DNA from: CADEGL01 sp050180485
GTDB lineage: Bacteria > Pseudomonadota > Alphaproteobacteria > CADEGL01
Reading direction: 5' to 3'
Length of the DNA stretch: 64,000 bases
Assembly: GCA_050180485.1 (NCBI GenBank)
Contig: JBFXED010000016.1
Location: forward strand, 1 to 64,000
Below the pieces are notes generated by a model. The model had not been told where the DNA came from. It saw only the letters and a list, made by a program, of their open reading frames with translations, and made no database searches. The position numbers and the translations under genes were made by a program. Below, piece by piece: positions 1-9,109 of this stretch. The stretch's first letter is position 1. Every line of letters begins with the position of its first letter.

Positions 1-52
1 ACGCCGCACGGCTCGCTTATGCGCCAAGTTTCGTGGCATAATAAGGACCAGC

Positions 53-832
53 ATGAGCCGACGCAAGCCCTTAAAAACCAAGAACTATCCACAAGCCGCC
101 CCGATGAGCGGACAGTGGCTTTTTGGCGTCCACCCCGTCAAGGCCGCCCTGGCCAATCCCAGGCGTCATTGCATGCGGCTGGTGGCCACAAGGGAGGCCC
201 TGGCCGAGGTGGCTCCGCCCCCTGGCGCCCCCCAGGCCGAAATCATGGGCCGGGAGGAGATCGACCGGCTTTTGCCGCCCGGGGTCGTGCATCAGGGTAT
301 CGCGCTACGCGTCGAACCCCTACCAGAGCGGGATTTAACCTCGCTTTTGAAGGAATCTGGTCCTGACGCCCTCTTCGTCATCCTGGACCGGGCCAACGAC
401 CCCCATAACGTGGGCGCGGTACTACGTTCCGCTGCAGCGTTCGGCGCGGTGGCCGTAATCCTGCCTCGGGACCACGCCCCCTCGGTCACCGGCACCCTGG
501 CGAAAGCCGCTTCGGGGGCCCTGGAACTGGTGCCCCTGGTCATGGTCACCAACCTGGCCCGGGCCCTGGACGAGATGAAGGAGGCCAATGTCTGGTGCGT
601 CGGACTCGCCGGCGAGGCCGACAAGCCTCTGGAGACCATCGACCTCAAGGGGCGGATCGCCCTCCTGGTCGGGGCCGAAGGGGCCGGCCTACGCCGCCTG
701 ACTCGGGAAGCGTGCGACTTCCTGGCCCGCCTGCCCACAGGCGGCCCGGTCGCCGACTTGAATATGTCGAACGCGGCCGCGATCGCCCTCTACGAGGCCA
801 CCCGCCAACGGCGGGCGGCCGCGAAGGGCTAA
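53..832 (+). CDS. rlmB: TrmH/SpoU-family RNA 2'-O-methyltransferase, RlmB-like
   Basis: A 259-residue SpoU-class methyltransferase that transfers a methyl group from SAM to a ribose 2'-OH; the closest role is 23S rRNA Gm2251 methylation (RlmB). An N-terminal substrate-binding segment (GQWLFGVHPVKAAL, about 20-33) precedes the trefoil-knot catalytic domain. All three SpoU motifs are visible: NDPHNVGAVLRS (about 115-126), LVGAEGAGLRRL (about 205-216) and LNMSNAAAIALYEA (about 236-249). The length suits the family. An AAGGA sits just before the ATG. It is convergent with the acyl-CoA synthetase, with only 4 bases between stops. The target nucleotide is inferred from family membership; another TrmH paralogue is possible. 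Confidence 0.9.
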   Translation: MSRRKPLKTKNYPQAAPMSGQWLFGVHPVKAALANPRRHCMRLVATREALAEVAPPPGAPQAEIMGREEIDRLLPPGVVHQGIALRVEPLPERDLTSLLKESGPDALFVILDRANDPHNVGAVLRSAAAFGAVAVILPRDHAPSVTGTLAKAASGALELVPLVMVTNLARALDEMKEANVWCVGLAGEADKPLETIDLKGRIALLVGAEGAGLRRLTREACDFLARLPTGGPVADLNMSNAAAIALYEATRQRRAAAKG

Positions 833-836
833 CGCG

Positions 837-2480
837 TCACTTCCACGCCTTTTCCTGCCGGTCGTAAGAACCGACGCGCAGATCCGGCTTGGCCGCGATC
901 AGCGCCGACTTCTTGATCTTCAGGCTCGGCGTGCGCGGGAACTCGGTGACGTATTCCAGGTAGCGCGGGATCTTGAACTTCGCGAGGTTCTTCTCGCAGT
1001 GGGCAACGACCGTTTCCGGCGTCACATCCTTGGCCGTCCTGCCCGGCGCCAGCAGCAGATAGGCCTTCACCTCTTCGCCGCGCAGCTCGTCGGGCACGGG
1101 CAGGACCGCCGCTTCCATGATGCCGTCCACGCCGCGCAACACGCCTTCGACTTCGACCGCCGAGACATTCTCGCCGCTGCGCTTCACCATGTCCTTGATG
1201 CGGCCGAGATAATAGAACCAGCCATCCGGATCATGACGCGCCGTGTCGCCGGTGCGGAACCAACCGCCCGGATGGAACGATTTGGCATTGGCCTCGGGCT
1301 TGTTGAAATAGCCTTGCAGGATGCCGGCGCCGCGGATGCACAATTCGCCCACCTCGCCGCGCGGCACGGGATTGCCCTCGGCATCGGCCACCATGGCCTC
1401 GCGGAACGCGCACGGCGTGCCGACCGTGCCGGTGCCCGTCATGTGGTCGGCTTCCATCGGCACATAGATTCCGCAGCCCACCTCGGTCATCGAGAAGCCC
1501 TGGCGCGCCAGGCAACCGTAGCGCTTTTCATACCAGCGGTAATTCTCGCGCCGGTGGCTATAGGCGGAGATGACGATCAGGTCGTTGTCTTTGTCGTCCG
1601 GCTTCTCCGGCTGCTTGGACACGACTTCGGGGAAGTTGCAGTAGTTGATCTTGAACTGCTTCACCCAGCCGAAGAAACGCGACGCGCTCTGTTTGCGCGC
1701 GACGTACAGTGTCGCCCCTTGGTAGATCGTGACTAGGCACAGCCACTGGCCGTCCACGTAATAGAACGGCTGGGCCAGAAGGATGCGCTTCAGCTTGTCC
1801 TGGAACTGCGCCGCGCCGACGCGACCGAAGGTCAGCCAATAGCGCTGCGGCTGCATGGCGCCCTTGGGCATGCCGGTGGTGCCGGACGTGTACTGGATGT
1901 TCATCAGGTCATCCAGCACGGGCTCCTTGGCCGGCGCGAAGTTCTCGTCGCCCGACGCCAGCGCCGTCTCCCAGCGCAAGGGATAGCCCGGCACGTCCGC
2001 GCCGACCATGATGACGCGGTCCTTGGGCACGGGCTGGGTCTCCATGCCTTCCAGCGTCGGCAGAAGCTCGTGGTTCATCACCAGGAACTCGGCCTTGCCG
2101 TCGGAGAGCATGTAGTTCAGCTCGCGCGGCGTGTAGTTGTAGTTGATCGCCACCGTGACGGCGCCGAGTCGCGCCAGCGCGAGCCACGTCGTCGGATAGA
2201 CATCGGTCGTATAGACCATGATGCCGACATGGGTGCCGTGCTTGATCCCGAGCTTGGCGAAGGCCGAGGCCATCTTGCGCGTGCGCGCCTCAAGCTGGCG
2301 ATAGGTCAGCGTCACGTCGTCGTCGAAGAAATAAAGCGCCGGCTGGTCGCCGTATTTCTCGGCCGCGCTTTTCAGCAACGCGCCAACATTGGCCGGCAAC
2401 GGCTCCCGCTCGATGCGGCGCATCAGCTTTTCGGATTCGTATTCCTGGAACGGGCGCGCGGGAGCGCTGTCGGGACTCAT
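837..2480 (-). CDS. AMP-dependent acyl-CoA synthetase/ligase
   Basis: A 547-residue ANL-superfamily enzyme that activates a carboxylic acid as acyl-AMP and then forms the CoA thioester. The AMP-binding P-loop YTSGTTGMPKGA lies at about 197-208. Further on are the GWFRTGD motif, the hinge RIKDMVKRSGENVS and the C-terminal PRTPSLKIKK segment carrying the expected catalytic lysine. The acid substrate cannot be read from the sequence; the class resembles crotonobetaine/carnitine- and medium-chain acyl-CoA ligases. It follows the NIPSNAP gene by 12 bases on the same strand, so the two are probably co-transcribed. A purine-rich AGGAAATAAGAGA precedes the ATG. Confidence 0.88.
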   Translation of the reverse strand: MSPDSAPARPFQEYESEKLMRRIEREPLPANVGALLKSAAEKYGDQPALYFFDDDVTLTYRQLEARTRKMASAFAKLGIKHGTHVGIMVYTTDVYPTTWLALARLGAVTVAINYNYTPRELNYMLSDGKAEFLVMNHELLPTLEGMETQPVPKDRVIMVGADVPGYPLRWETALASGDENFAPAKEPVLDDLMNIQYTSGTTGMPKGAMQPQRYWLTFGRVGAAQFQDKLKRILLAQPFYYVDGQWLCLVTIYQGATLYVARKQSASRFFGWVKQFKINYCNFPEVVSKQPEKPDDKDNDLIVISAYSHRRENYRWYEKRYGCLARQGFSMTEVGCGIYVPMEADHMTGTGTVGTPCAFREAMVADAEGNPVPRGEVGELCIRGAGILQGYFNKPEANAKSFHPGGWFRTGDTARHDPDGWFYYLGRIKDMVKRSGENVSAVEVEGVLRGVDGIMEAAVLPVPDELRGEEVKAYLLLAPGRTAKDVTPETVVAHCEKNLAKFKIPRYLEYVTEFPRTPSLKIKKSALIAAKPDLRVGSYDRQEKAWK

Positions 2481-2492
2481 TCTCTTATTTCC

Positions 2493-2825
2493 TCACGAGG
2501 CACGGGGCTTGGGTGAATAGTCGGCCAGACGCCAGATCTGGCTTTTGATCTTGTCGACGATGGCGCCGTTGGCCTCCGTCTGGCGGCGGATCTCGACCCA
2601 CTCCGGATCGACGCGGAAACCGGCCCAGGTCTTTGCCATATGAGCCATGTCGTCCCACTCCAGGATGTAGTGGAGCTCGGACGTATCGCCGACCACGGGC
2701 TCCCAGAAGCCCACGACGCGGAACTTGTGCTTCGCGAACATGGTCATCGTCTTCTCGCGGAAGCGCGCGGCAACCTCCGGCATGCGGCCCGGCGTCGCCA
2801 CGTAGACGCGATACTCATAGATCAT
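2493..2825 (-). CDS. NIPSNAP family protein
   Basis: A 110-residue small dimeric alpha/beta-barrel protein of the NIPSNAP family. It has the typical opening MIYEYRVYVATPGRM, a central GFWEPVVGD segment and the HYILEWDD segment. The biochemical function of bacterial NIPSNAP proteins is unknown. The gene is the promoter-proximal member of a two-gene unit with the acyl-CoA synthetase. A strong GGGGAGG Shine-Dalgarno lies about 6 bases before the ATG, which fixes the start. Confidence 0.8.
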   Translation of the reverse strand: MIYEYRVYVATPGRMPEVAARFREKTMTMFAKHKFRVVGFWEPVVGDTSELHYILEWDDMAHMAKTWAGFRVDPEWVEIRRQTEANGAIVDKIKSQIWRLADYSPKPRAS

Positions 2826-2928
2826 CGCTACCTCCCCAGGTTCCGCCGCCGAAAAGGCCGGACGGCGCGCAAAAACTGCCGATGGCCCCCATTTCTGTCA
2901 ACGGCGGGCCATCGCATGGCGCGCTTCG

Positions 2929-2957
2929 TTCCCACAAGGACTCAGCGCTTGTATACT
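2929..2957 (+). promoter_or_regulatory. Candidate sigma-70 promoter of tRNA-Thr
   Basis: TTCCCA (2929-2934), a 17-base spacer and TATACT (2952-2957). The -10 is good and the -35 weak. The predicted start would fall about 12 bases before the mature tRNA 5' end. Confidence 0.45.
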
Positions 2958-2976
2958 CCGCCCGCCCAAGGGCATC

Positions 2977-3052
<76 letters not shown>

Positions 3053-3098
3053 CCCCCTCTCGCCGCGGTTGCGCACCCTCTCCGAGCGTCCTACGCTT

Positions 3099-3118
3099 TT
3101 TAGGCGGATTGGCCTAAA
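3099..3118. promoter_or_regulatory. Dyad operator candidate, TTTAGGC-N6-GCCTAAA
   Basis: A perfect 7-base inverted repeat with a 6-base spacer (TTTAGGC, GGATTG, GCCTAAA), 23 bases upstream of the phyH start. Variants of the same 20-base pattern occur at 5731, 24596, 32296 and 32390, each in a promoter region of this window. The binding protein is unknown. Confidence 0.45.
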
Positions 3119-3141
3119 CGACGCAGCGATGGGGAGCGCCC

Positions 3142-3996
3142 ATGTTCAGCCTGCCATCTGACCACGAGATCAAGGACCGGTTCGAGCGGCTGGGTTATGT
3201 CGCGCCGATCCGCATCATCTCCAAGGAAGACGCGGCTTCCTGCCGGGCGGAACTGGAAACCTTCGAGCGCGCCCATCCCGACAAGGTCGGTCTGATCGAC
3301 ATGAAGGCCAACCTTCTGTTCCGCTGGATTGACCGGCTGACGCGCAACGAGACCTTGATGCGCGCGGTCGAACCCCTGATCGGCCCCAACGTGCTGTGCG
3401 AGAACGTGGGCTTCCGCAACAAGGCGCCCGACAACAAGACTTATGTCTCCTGGCACCAGGACACGGTCTATCTGAAGTTCGAACCGCGCATCATCACCTG
3501 CTGGCTGGCGCTCACGCCCGCCACCGTCGAGAACGGCTGCCTCAAGATCATCCCCGGCTCCCACAAGTGGGGCGACATGCCGCATAAGGAGAAGGTCGAT
3601 CCTTACAGCATGCTGACGCGCGGCCACTACGTCTCGACCGAGTTCGACAAATCGAACGCGACCTATGTGACGCTCGAGGCCGGCGAAGGGCTTTTGATCG
3701 ACACGGCCGTGTTGCACGCGTCGGAGCCGAACCTGACGAAGGACCGGCGGATGGGCATGCTGATCGACATGGTGCCGGCCAGCGGCAAAAAGCTGAATGG
3801 CCGCGAGTCCGCCATGCTGGTACGCGGCCACGACCGTTGGGACCATTTCGACCACGAGGTGCCGCCGGAAGAAGATTTCGGCGAGGCCGAGCGCGAGCGG
3901 CACCGCAAGGCGGTCGAGGCCGTGATCGCAACCTTCTACGCAGGCTCGGAGCGCAAGCCCGAAGCGCTCAGCGGCAAGTCGCGTAACGCGGTTTAA
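3142..3996 (+). CDS. Phytanoyl-CoA dioxygenase (PhyH) family Fe(II)/2-oxoglutarate oxygenase
   Basis: A 284-residue PhyH-superfamily oxygenase expected to hydroxylate a small substrate using Fe(II), O2 and 2-oxoglutarate. The iron triad is visible: H105 and D107 in SWHQDTVY, and distal H192 in AVLHASEPN. Arginines just after it (DRRMG, about 201-205) can bind 2-oxoglutarate. IIPGSHKWGDMPH and the LTRGHYV segment are shared with the two PhyH proteins at 29809 and 30654, so the three form a local subfamily. GGGGAG lies about 6 bases before the ATG, and a perfect dyad operator candidate lies just upstream. The substrate is unknown; related enzymes act on ectoine, proline, phosphonates and quaternary amines. 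Confidence 0.88.
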   Translation: MFSLPSDHEIKDRFERLGYVAPIRIISKEDAASCRAELETFERAHPDKVGLIDMKANLLFRWIDRLTRNETLMRAVEPLIGPNVLCENVGFRNKAPDNKTYVSWHQDTVYLKFEPRIITCWLALTPATVENGCLKIIPGSHKWGDMPHKEKVDPYSMLTRGHYVSTEFDKSNATYVTLEAGEGLLIDTAVLHASEPNLTKDRRMGMLIDMVPASGKKLNGRESAMLVRGHDRWDHFDHEVPPEEDFGEAERERHRKAVEAVIATFYAGSERKPEALSGKSRNAV

Positions 3997-4002
3997 GCCG
4001 CG

Positions 4003-5679
4003 TCAGAACAGCCCTTCGATCTGGCCCTTGTCGTTGATGTAGATCGAATTGGCCGCCGGCACGCGCGGCAGGCCGGGCATGGTCATGATCTCGCCGCACA
4101 CGGCGACCATGAACTCGGCGCCGCCCGACAAGCGCACCTCGCGGACCGGCACGATATGGTCCGTCGGCGCGCCGCGCAGGTTCGCATCCGTCGAGAAGCT
4201 GTACTGCGTCTTCGCCATACAGACGGGATAATTGCCGAAGCCGCCCTTCTGGTATTCGGCCACGCGATCCCGCACCGTCTTGTCGGCGGTGATGTCCTTG
4301 GCGCGATAGATGCGCTGGGCGATCGTGCGCATCTTGTCCCACAGCGGCATGTCGTCCGGGTAGAGCGTGCGGAACGCGGCCTTGCCCGAATCCGCGATCT
4401 CGACCACGACGCGCGCGAGCGCCTCGGTGCCCTTGCCGCCGTCCGCCCAATGGGTGCACGGCACAACCTTCACGCCCAAACCTGCGCAGATCTCCTCGAT
4501 CGCCTTGATCTCGGCATCCGTGTCGGAAATGAAGCGGTTGATGGCGACGACGGGCGGCACGCCAAAGCCCTGCACGTTCTCGACGTGACGCGCCAGGTTG
4601 GCAGCGCCCTTGCGGAGCGCCTCGACATTTTCTTTGCCGAGGTCGGCCTTCTCGACCCCGCCATGCATCTTGAGCGCGCGCACGGTCGCCACGATCACGG
4701 CAGCGGACGGCTTCAGCCCCGTCTTGCGGCACTTGATGTCGAAGAACTTCTCAGCGCCAAGGTCGGCGCCAAAGCCCGCTTCCGTCACCACATAGTCGGC
4801 CAGCTTCAGCGCGGTCGTCGTGGCCAGCACCGAGTTGCAGCCGTGGGCAATGTTGGCGAACGGACCGCCATGCACGAAGGCGGGATTGTTCTCGAGCGTC
4901 TGCACGAGATTCGGCATCAGCGCGTCCTTGAGCAGGACGGCCATGGCGCCCGCGCCCTTCAGCTCCTCGGAGCGCACGAAACGCCGGTCGCGCGTCTGGC
5001 CCACGATGATCTTGCCGAGACGCTTCTGCAGATCTTCCAAGTTCCGCGACAGGCAGAAGATGGCCATCACCTCGGACGCGACCGTGATGTCGAAGCCATC
5101 CTCGCGCGGGAAGCCGTTGGCCGTACCGCCCAGCGAATTGACAATCGAGCGCAGGGCACGGTCGTTCATGTCCAGGCCGCGGCGCCAGGTCAGGCGGCGC
5201 GCATCCAGCGCCAGCTCGTTGCCCCAATAGATGTGGTTGTCGATCAAAGCGGCCAGGAGGTTGTTGGCCGCGCCGATGGCATGCAGATCGCCCGTGAAGT
5301 GGAGATTGATCTCCTCCATCGGCACGACCTGGGCATAGCCGCCGCCGGCCGCACCGCCCTTCACGCCGAAGCACGGGCCGAGGCTCGGCTCGCGCAGACA
5401 GATCGCGGCCTTCTTGCCGATGCGGTTGAGCCCGTCGCCCAGGCCGACAGTGGTCGTCGTCTTGCCCTCGCCCGCGGGTGTGGGCGAGATCGCGGTGACC
5501 AGGATCAGCTTGCCGTCCGGCTTGCCCTGGAGGTCTGCGATGAAATCGAGTCCGATCTTGGCCTTGTCATGGCCGTAAGGGTGCAGCGCTTTCTCGGGAA
5601 TGCCCAGTTTCGCACCGATCTCGGCGATCGGCTTCATGCGCGCGTCGCGCGCGATCTCGATATCGCTTCTTACCGCCAT
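4003..5679 (-). CDS. fhs: Formate--tetrahydrofolate ligase
   Basis: A 558-residue full-length enzyme making 10-formyl-THF from formate, THF and ATP. The P-loop region TPAGEGKTTTTVGLGDG (about 67-83) is diagnostic, and the sequence is collinear with the family from IAELGxKLGI-type opening to the IDxxGxIxGLF-type end. A GGGGGAG Shine-Dalgarno precedes the ATG by about 7 bases. It is convergent with phyH (6 bases between stops) and divergent from the GcvT-containing flavoprotein at 5861. In this setting it probably recycles formate and C1 units released by N-demethylation into the folate pool, or runs in reverse to recover ATP. Confidence 0.96.
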   Translation of the reverse strand: MAVRSDIEIARDARMKPIAEIGAKLGIPEKALHPYGHDKAKIGLDFIADLQGKPDGKLILVTAISPTPAGEGKTTTTVGLGDGLNRIGKKAAICLREPSLGPCFGVKGGAAGGGYAQVVPMEEINLHFTGDLHAIGAANNLLAALIDNHIYWGNELALDARRLTWRRGLDMNDRALRSIVNSLGGTANGFPREDGFDITVASEVMAIFCLSRNLEDLQKRLGKIIVGQTRDRRFVRSEELKGAGAMAVLLKDALMPNLVQTLENNPAFVHGGPFANIAHGCNSVLATTTALKLADYVVTEAGFGADLGAEKFFDIKCRKTGLKPSAAVIVATVRALKMHGGVEKADLGKENVEALRKGAANLARHVENVQGFGVPPVVAINRFISDTDAEIKAIEEICAGLGVKVVPCTHWADGGKGTEALARVVVEIADSGKAAFRTLYPDDMPLWDKMRTIAQRIYRAKDITADKTVRDRVAEYQKGGFGNYPVCMAKTQYSFSTDANLRGAPTDHIVPVREVRLSGGAEFMVAVCGEIMTMPGLPRVPAANSIYINDKGQIEGLF

Positions 5680-5730
5680 GGCGCCGCTCCCCCTCGGATG
5701 CTGACGCCCGCGAACCGGTCGTCATTCGGT

Positions 5731-5750
5731 ATTCGGTCGAACGGCCTACA
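5731..5750. promoter_or_regulatory. Half-conserved dyad operator candidate (fhs/DMGDH-like divergent promoter)
   Basis: ATTCGGT-CGAACG-GCCTACA fits the right half and core of the 20-base dyad seen at 3099 and 32390. The core CGAACGGCCTA is identical to the 32390 site. It lies in the 181-base divergent intergenic region 5680-5860, which otherwise shows no RNA structure I recognise. An ATTCGGT repeat abuts it on the left. Confidence 0.3.
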
Positions 5751-5860
5751 CGAGTTTGGATAGGCTGACAACGGGGCCACTGTGCAGCGCAAAAGGGCGA
5801 GTTGACCGGCCCGCGCGCGCGCTTCCATAGTCGACGAAACTCGATACGGGGGCGTTATCT

Positions 5861-8275
5861 ATGAAGACCCATGCGCGCGTGGTCATCGTCGGCGGCGGCA
5901 TCACGGGCTGCAGCCTTCTTTACCATCTGACCAAGCGCGGCTGGCGCGACGTCGTCCTGATCGAGAAAGCCGAACTGACGGCGGGCTCCACCTGGCATGC
6001 GGCGGGCCTGACGCCGCATTTCGAGGTCGGCCTCAATCTCAGCCGCATCCACAAATACTCGACCGAGCTTTACGAGCGGCTGGAGGCGGAAACCGGCCAA
6101 CCCACCGGTTTCCACAAAGTCGGCTCGATCCGCATCACCAAGACCAAGGGCCGGGTGGACCAGTTCAAGCTGCTGGCCGGCCAGGCCAAGAATATCGGCC
6201 TGCCCTTCCATGTCCTGAGCCCGCAGGAGATCAAGCAGGTCCATCCTTTGATCAGCCTGAAAGACATCATCGCGGGCGCGCATACGCCGGCGGATGGGTA
6301 TATCGACCCCTCGAGCGTCACCAATGCCCTGGCCAAGGGCGCGCGCGATGGCGGCGCCGAAATCTACCGGCACACCAAGGTGACGGGAATGCACCGGACG
6401 CCGGCCGGCGAATGGGTGATCGAGACAGAGAAAGGCACGATCCGCTGCCAGATCGTGGTGAACGCTGCCGGCACTTGGGCGCGCGATGTCGGCAAGATGA
6501 TCGGCCTCAACCTGCCGATTGTCTCGATGGAGCACCAGTACCTCGTGACGGAAAACGTCCCCGAGGTGATTGAATATGGCCGCGAGTTCCCGGTCCTGCG
6601 CGATCCCGATGCGTCCTTCTATATGCGGCAGGAAAGCCGGGGTGTGATCTTCGGACCCTACGAACCCGAGGGCAAACCCTGGGCCGTGGACGGCATCCCG
6701 GCCCAGTTCGGCATGGACCTGCTGCCGCCGGACATCGACCGCATCGAATCCATCGTCGACATGGCGATGGAACGCGCGCCGATGCTGGCCAAGGCCGGCA
6801 TCAAGCGCGTGGTCAACGGTCCCATTCCCCATACACCGGACGGCAATCCCCTGATCGGGCCCGTGGCCGGCGTGCCCGACTATTGGTGCCAATGCGGCTT
6901 CAGCGTCGGCATCGCGCAAGGCGGTGGCGCGGGCAAGTATCTGGCCGACTGGATCGTCGACGGCGAACCCGAGATGGACATGTACGAGTTCGATCCGCGC
7001 CGCTTCGGCCCTTACGCCACGCTCGACTACACGGTCGAACGCGCCTGCGAGGTGTACAAATATATGTACGCCGTGACCTACCCCGGCGAAGAACGTCCCG
7101 CCGGACGGCCTGCCAAGCAAACCCCGATCTATGACCGCCTGAAGGCACAAGGCGCCATGTTCGAAGCGCGCTTCGGATGGGAACGCGCGTCCTGGTTCGC
7201 GCCCAAGGGCGTTTCGGAAAGCCTGACCTTCCGCCGCACGGAAGCCTTCGAACATGTCGCCGCGGAGTGCAAAGCGGTGCGCGAGCGCGCGGGGCTGTTG
7301 GACCTATCCGGCTTCTCCAAGTTCGAGATTTCCGGCCCAGGCGCTTATGCCTACCTCGACCATCTCTGCGCCAACCGCCCGCCGAAGAAGATCGGCGGCG
7401 TGATCCTGACTCAGTTCCTGACACCCAAGGGTCGCATCGCCGGCGAAGGCACCTTGGCACGCTTCGGCGAGGACCGGTTCTATCTCGTCACCGCAGCGAT
7501 CACCCATCTCATCGACCGCGACTGGCTGGAACGGCATCTGCCGAAGGACGGCAGCGTCCGCTTGGAGGACGTGACCTTGCGCGACGGTGCGCTCGTGCTG
7601 GCGGGACCGAAATCGCGTCAAATCCTGAGCAAGTTGACACGCGCCGACCTGTCGAACGGCGCGTTCCCCTGGATGCGCGCGCAAGAGATCGAGGTCGCCA
7701 ACGTTCCCGTATGCGCGCTGCGCGTCAGCTATGTCGGCGAGCTTGGTTGGGAACTGCATCACAACATCACCTACCAGGCGCGCCTCTATGACGCCCTTAT
7801 GGAAGCCGGCAAGGAATTCGGCATCGCCAATTTCGGTATGCGCGCGACCAACTCGATGCGCCTGGAAAAGGCTTATCGCGCACTCGGCACCGAACTGACG
7901 GCGGAGGTCACGCCGTTCGAGGCAGGTCTCGACCGATTGGTGAAGATGGAAGGCCGCGACTTCATCGGCCGCGGCGCATTGGAAGCCGCCGGCAAGGCCG
8001 CCCCGAAATGGAAGCTGGTGGTGCTGGACGTGGACGCCAAGGACGCGGACGCCTTCACCAACGGGCCGATCTTCGCCGACGGTGCCTATGTCGGCGTGGT
8101 CGCCTCGGGCGGATATGGCCACCATGTGAAGACGAGCATTGCCTTGGCCTATGTGACACCGGACCACGCCAAGCCGGGCACGAAACTGCAGGTCGAAATT
8201 CTAGGCGACCTTTGCTCCGCGACCGTGTGCGACGGCGCGCTGTATGACCCCAAGAACGAAAAGCTGCGCGCCTAA
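5861..8275 (+). CDS. Dimethylglycine/sarcosine dehydrogenase-like flavoprotein with GcvT domain
   Basis: An 804-residue protein with the DMGDH/SDH layout. An N-terminal DAO fold carries the FAD dinucleotide motif VVIVGGGITGCSLL (about 7-20), followed by an FAO-type middle domain and a C-terminal GcvT-like THF-binding half (about 420-800). H46 in GSTWHAAGL corresponds to the histidine covalently linked to FAD in mitochondrial DMGDH. Expected reaction: oxidative N-demethylation of an N-methylglycine with capture of the formaldehyde unit as 5,10-methylene-THF. It is divergent from fhs and convergent with the dgc/etf operon, fitting a C1 role. The exact substrate (dimethylglycine, sarcosine or another methylamine) is not resolved; other family members act on DMSP, as DmdA-like GcvT proteins do. 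Confidence 0.88.
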   Translation: MKTHARVVIVGGGITGCSLLYHLTKRGWRDVVLIEKAELTAGSTWHAAGLTPHFEVGLNLSRIHKYSTELYERLEAETGQPTGFHKVGSIRITKTKGRVDQFKLLAGQAKNIGLPFHVLSPQEIKQVHPLISLKDIIAGAHTPADGYIDPSSVTNALAKGARDGGAEIYRHTKVTGMHRTPAGEWVIETEKGTIRCQIVVNAAGTWARDVGKMIGLNLPIVSMEHQYLVTENVPEVIEYGREFPVLRDPDASFYMRQESRGVIFGPYEPEGKPWAVDGIPAQFGMDLLPPDIDRIESIVDMAMERAPMLAKAGIKRVVNGPIPHTPDGNPLIGPVAGVPDYWCQCGFSVGIAQGGGAGKYLADWIVDGEPEMDMYEFDPRRFGPYATLDYTVERACEVYKYMYAVTYPGEERPAGRPAKQTPIYDRLKAQGAMFEARFGWERASWFAPKGVSESLTFRRTEAFEHVAAECKAVRERAGLLDLSGFSKFEISGPGAYAYLDHLCANRPPKKIGGVILTQFLTPKGRIAGEGTLARFGEDRFYLVTAAITHLIDRDWLERHLPKDGSVRLEDVTLRDGALVLAGPKSRQILSKLTRADLSNGAFPWMRAQEIEVANVPVCALRVSYVGELGWELHHNITYQARLYDALMEAGKEFGIANFGMRATNSMRLEKAYRALGTELTAEVTPFEAGLDRLVKMEGRDFIGRGALEAAGKAAPKWKLVVLDVDAKDADAFTNGPIFADGAYVGVVASGGYGHHVKTSIALAYVTPDHAKPGTKLQVEILGDLCSATVCDGALYDPKNEKLRA

Positions 8276-8284
8276 TGGCAGTCG

Positions 8285-9109
8285 CTAGAAGCGCCCGTTG
8301 ATCTTGCCATAGGGGATCGCCTCACGGACGAAGGAGAAGGAGCCGCGCTCCTTGACCTCCTCGGCCGCGCGCAGGAAAGCGCCCAGAGCCGCACGGCTGA
8401 AGCTCGAACCCAGGCTGATGCGTTTGACGCCGAGGGCCGCGAGCTTCTCGACCGTCCAGGGCGCGGCATGCAGGCCGATCACCACGTTCACCGGCCGGTC
8501 CACCGCGCGCGTAATCGCGCGGATGTCGTCTTCCGACTTCAGCCCTGGCGCGAAGAGGACATCGGCGCCTGCGTCCTGGTAGGCCTGCAAACGCCGTATC
8601 GTGTCGGCCATGTCCGGGCGGCCATAAGCCAAATTCTCGGCGCGGGCTGTGAGCGTGAAGGGAAACGGCAGCGCGCGAGCCGCGGCCACCGCGGCCTTCA
8701 CCCGTTCCACCGCCAAGTCGAATTCGTGGATGGGAGCATCCTTGCGTCCCGTGGCGTCCTCGATCGAGCCACCGACGAGGCCGATGCGCGCCGCCTCTGT
8801 GATCGTTCTAGCCGCGTCTTCAGGCGCATCGCCGAAGCCGCCTTCCAAGTCGGCGCTGACCGGCAAGTCCGCCGCATCGACGATAGCGCGCGCATTCTCC
8901 AGCACGTCTTCGCGGCTGAGTTTACCCTCGCCGTCACGCCGTCCGATGGAGAACGCGAAGCCTGCGCTGGTGGTGGCCAGCGCTTCGAAACCGAGCCCAG
9001 CCAGGAGGCGCGCGGACCCCGCGTCCCACGGATTGGGCAGAACGAAGCAGCCGGAACGCTCATGCAGCGCCTTGAAAGCGAGCCCTTTGTCCTGCTGGGA
9101 TCGCGTCAC
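8285..9109 (-). CDS. Isocitrate lyase / PEP phosphomutase superfamily protein
   Basis: A 274-residue TIM-barrel protein of the PEP mutase/ICL superfamily. CFVLPNPWDAGSARLL, ADLEGGFGD and GGSIEDATG are the family's metal/substrate loops. The KKCGH-type catalytic cysteine loop of true isocitrate and methylisocitrate lyases is not visible, so I do not call a lyase. The start is the GTG at 9107-9109, which overlaps the etfB TGA (GTGA); the longer open frame only reads through etfB. It is the last gene of the dgc/etf unit. The function is unknown; the position suggests processing of a 2- or 3-carbon product such as a glyoxylate- or pyruvate-like acid. Confidence 0.8.
   Translation of the reverse strand: MTRSQQDKGLAFKALHERSGCFVLPNPWDAGSARLLAGLGFEALATTSAGFAFSIGRRDGEGKLSREDVLENARAIVDAADLPVSADLEGGFGDAPEDAARTITEAARIGLVGGSIEDATGRKDAPIHEFDLAVERVKAAVAAARALPFPFTLTARAENLAYGRPDMADTIRRLQAYQDAGADVLFAPGLKSEDDIRAITRAVDRPVNVVIGLHAAPWTVEKLAALGVKRISLGSSFSRAALGAFLRAAEEVKERGSFSFVREAIPYGKINGRF

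Noticed and set aside
4156..5763. A 535-codon open frame opposite fhs, and similar long antisense frames at 13181-15097, 19621-20883 and 21356-22615
   Set aside because: They mirror strong coding genes in high-GC DNA, contain no recognisable domains, and are rich in His/Arg/Ala as expected of shadow frames.
5680..5860. A THF or glycine riboswitch before fhs or the DMGDH-like gene
   Set aside because: I could not find a conserved riboswitch core or a convincing stem set; only the half-dyad is notable.
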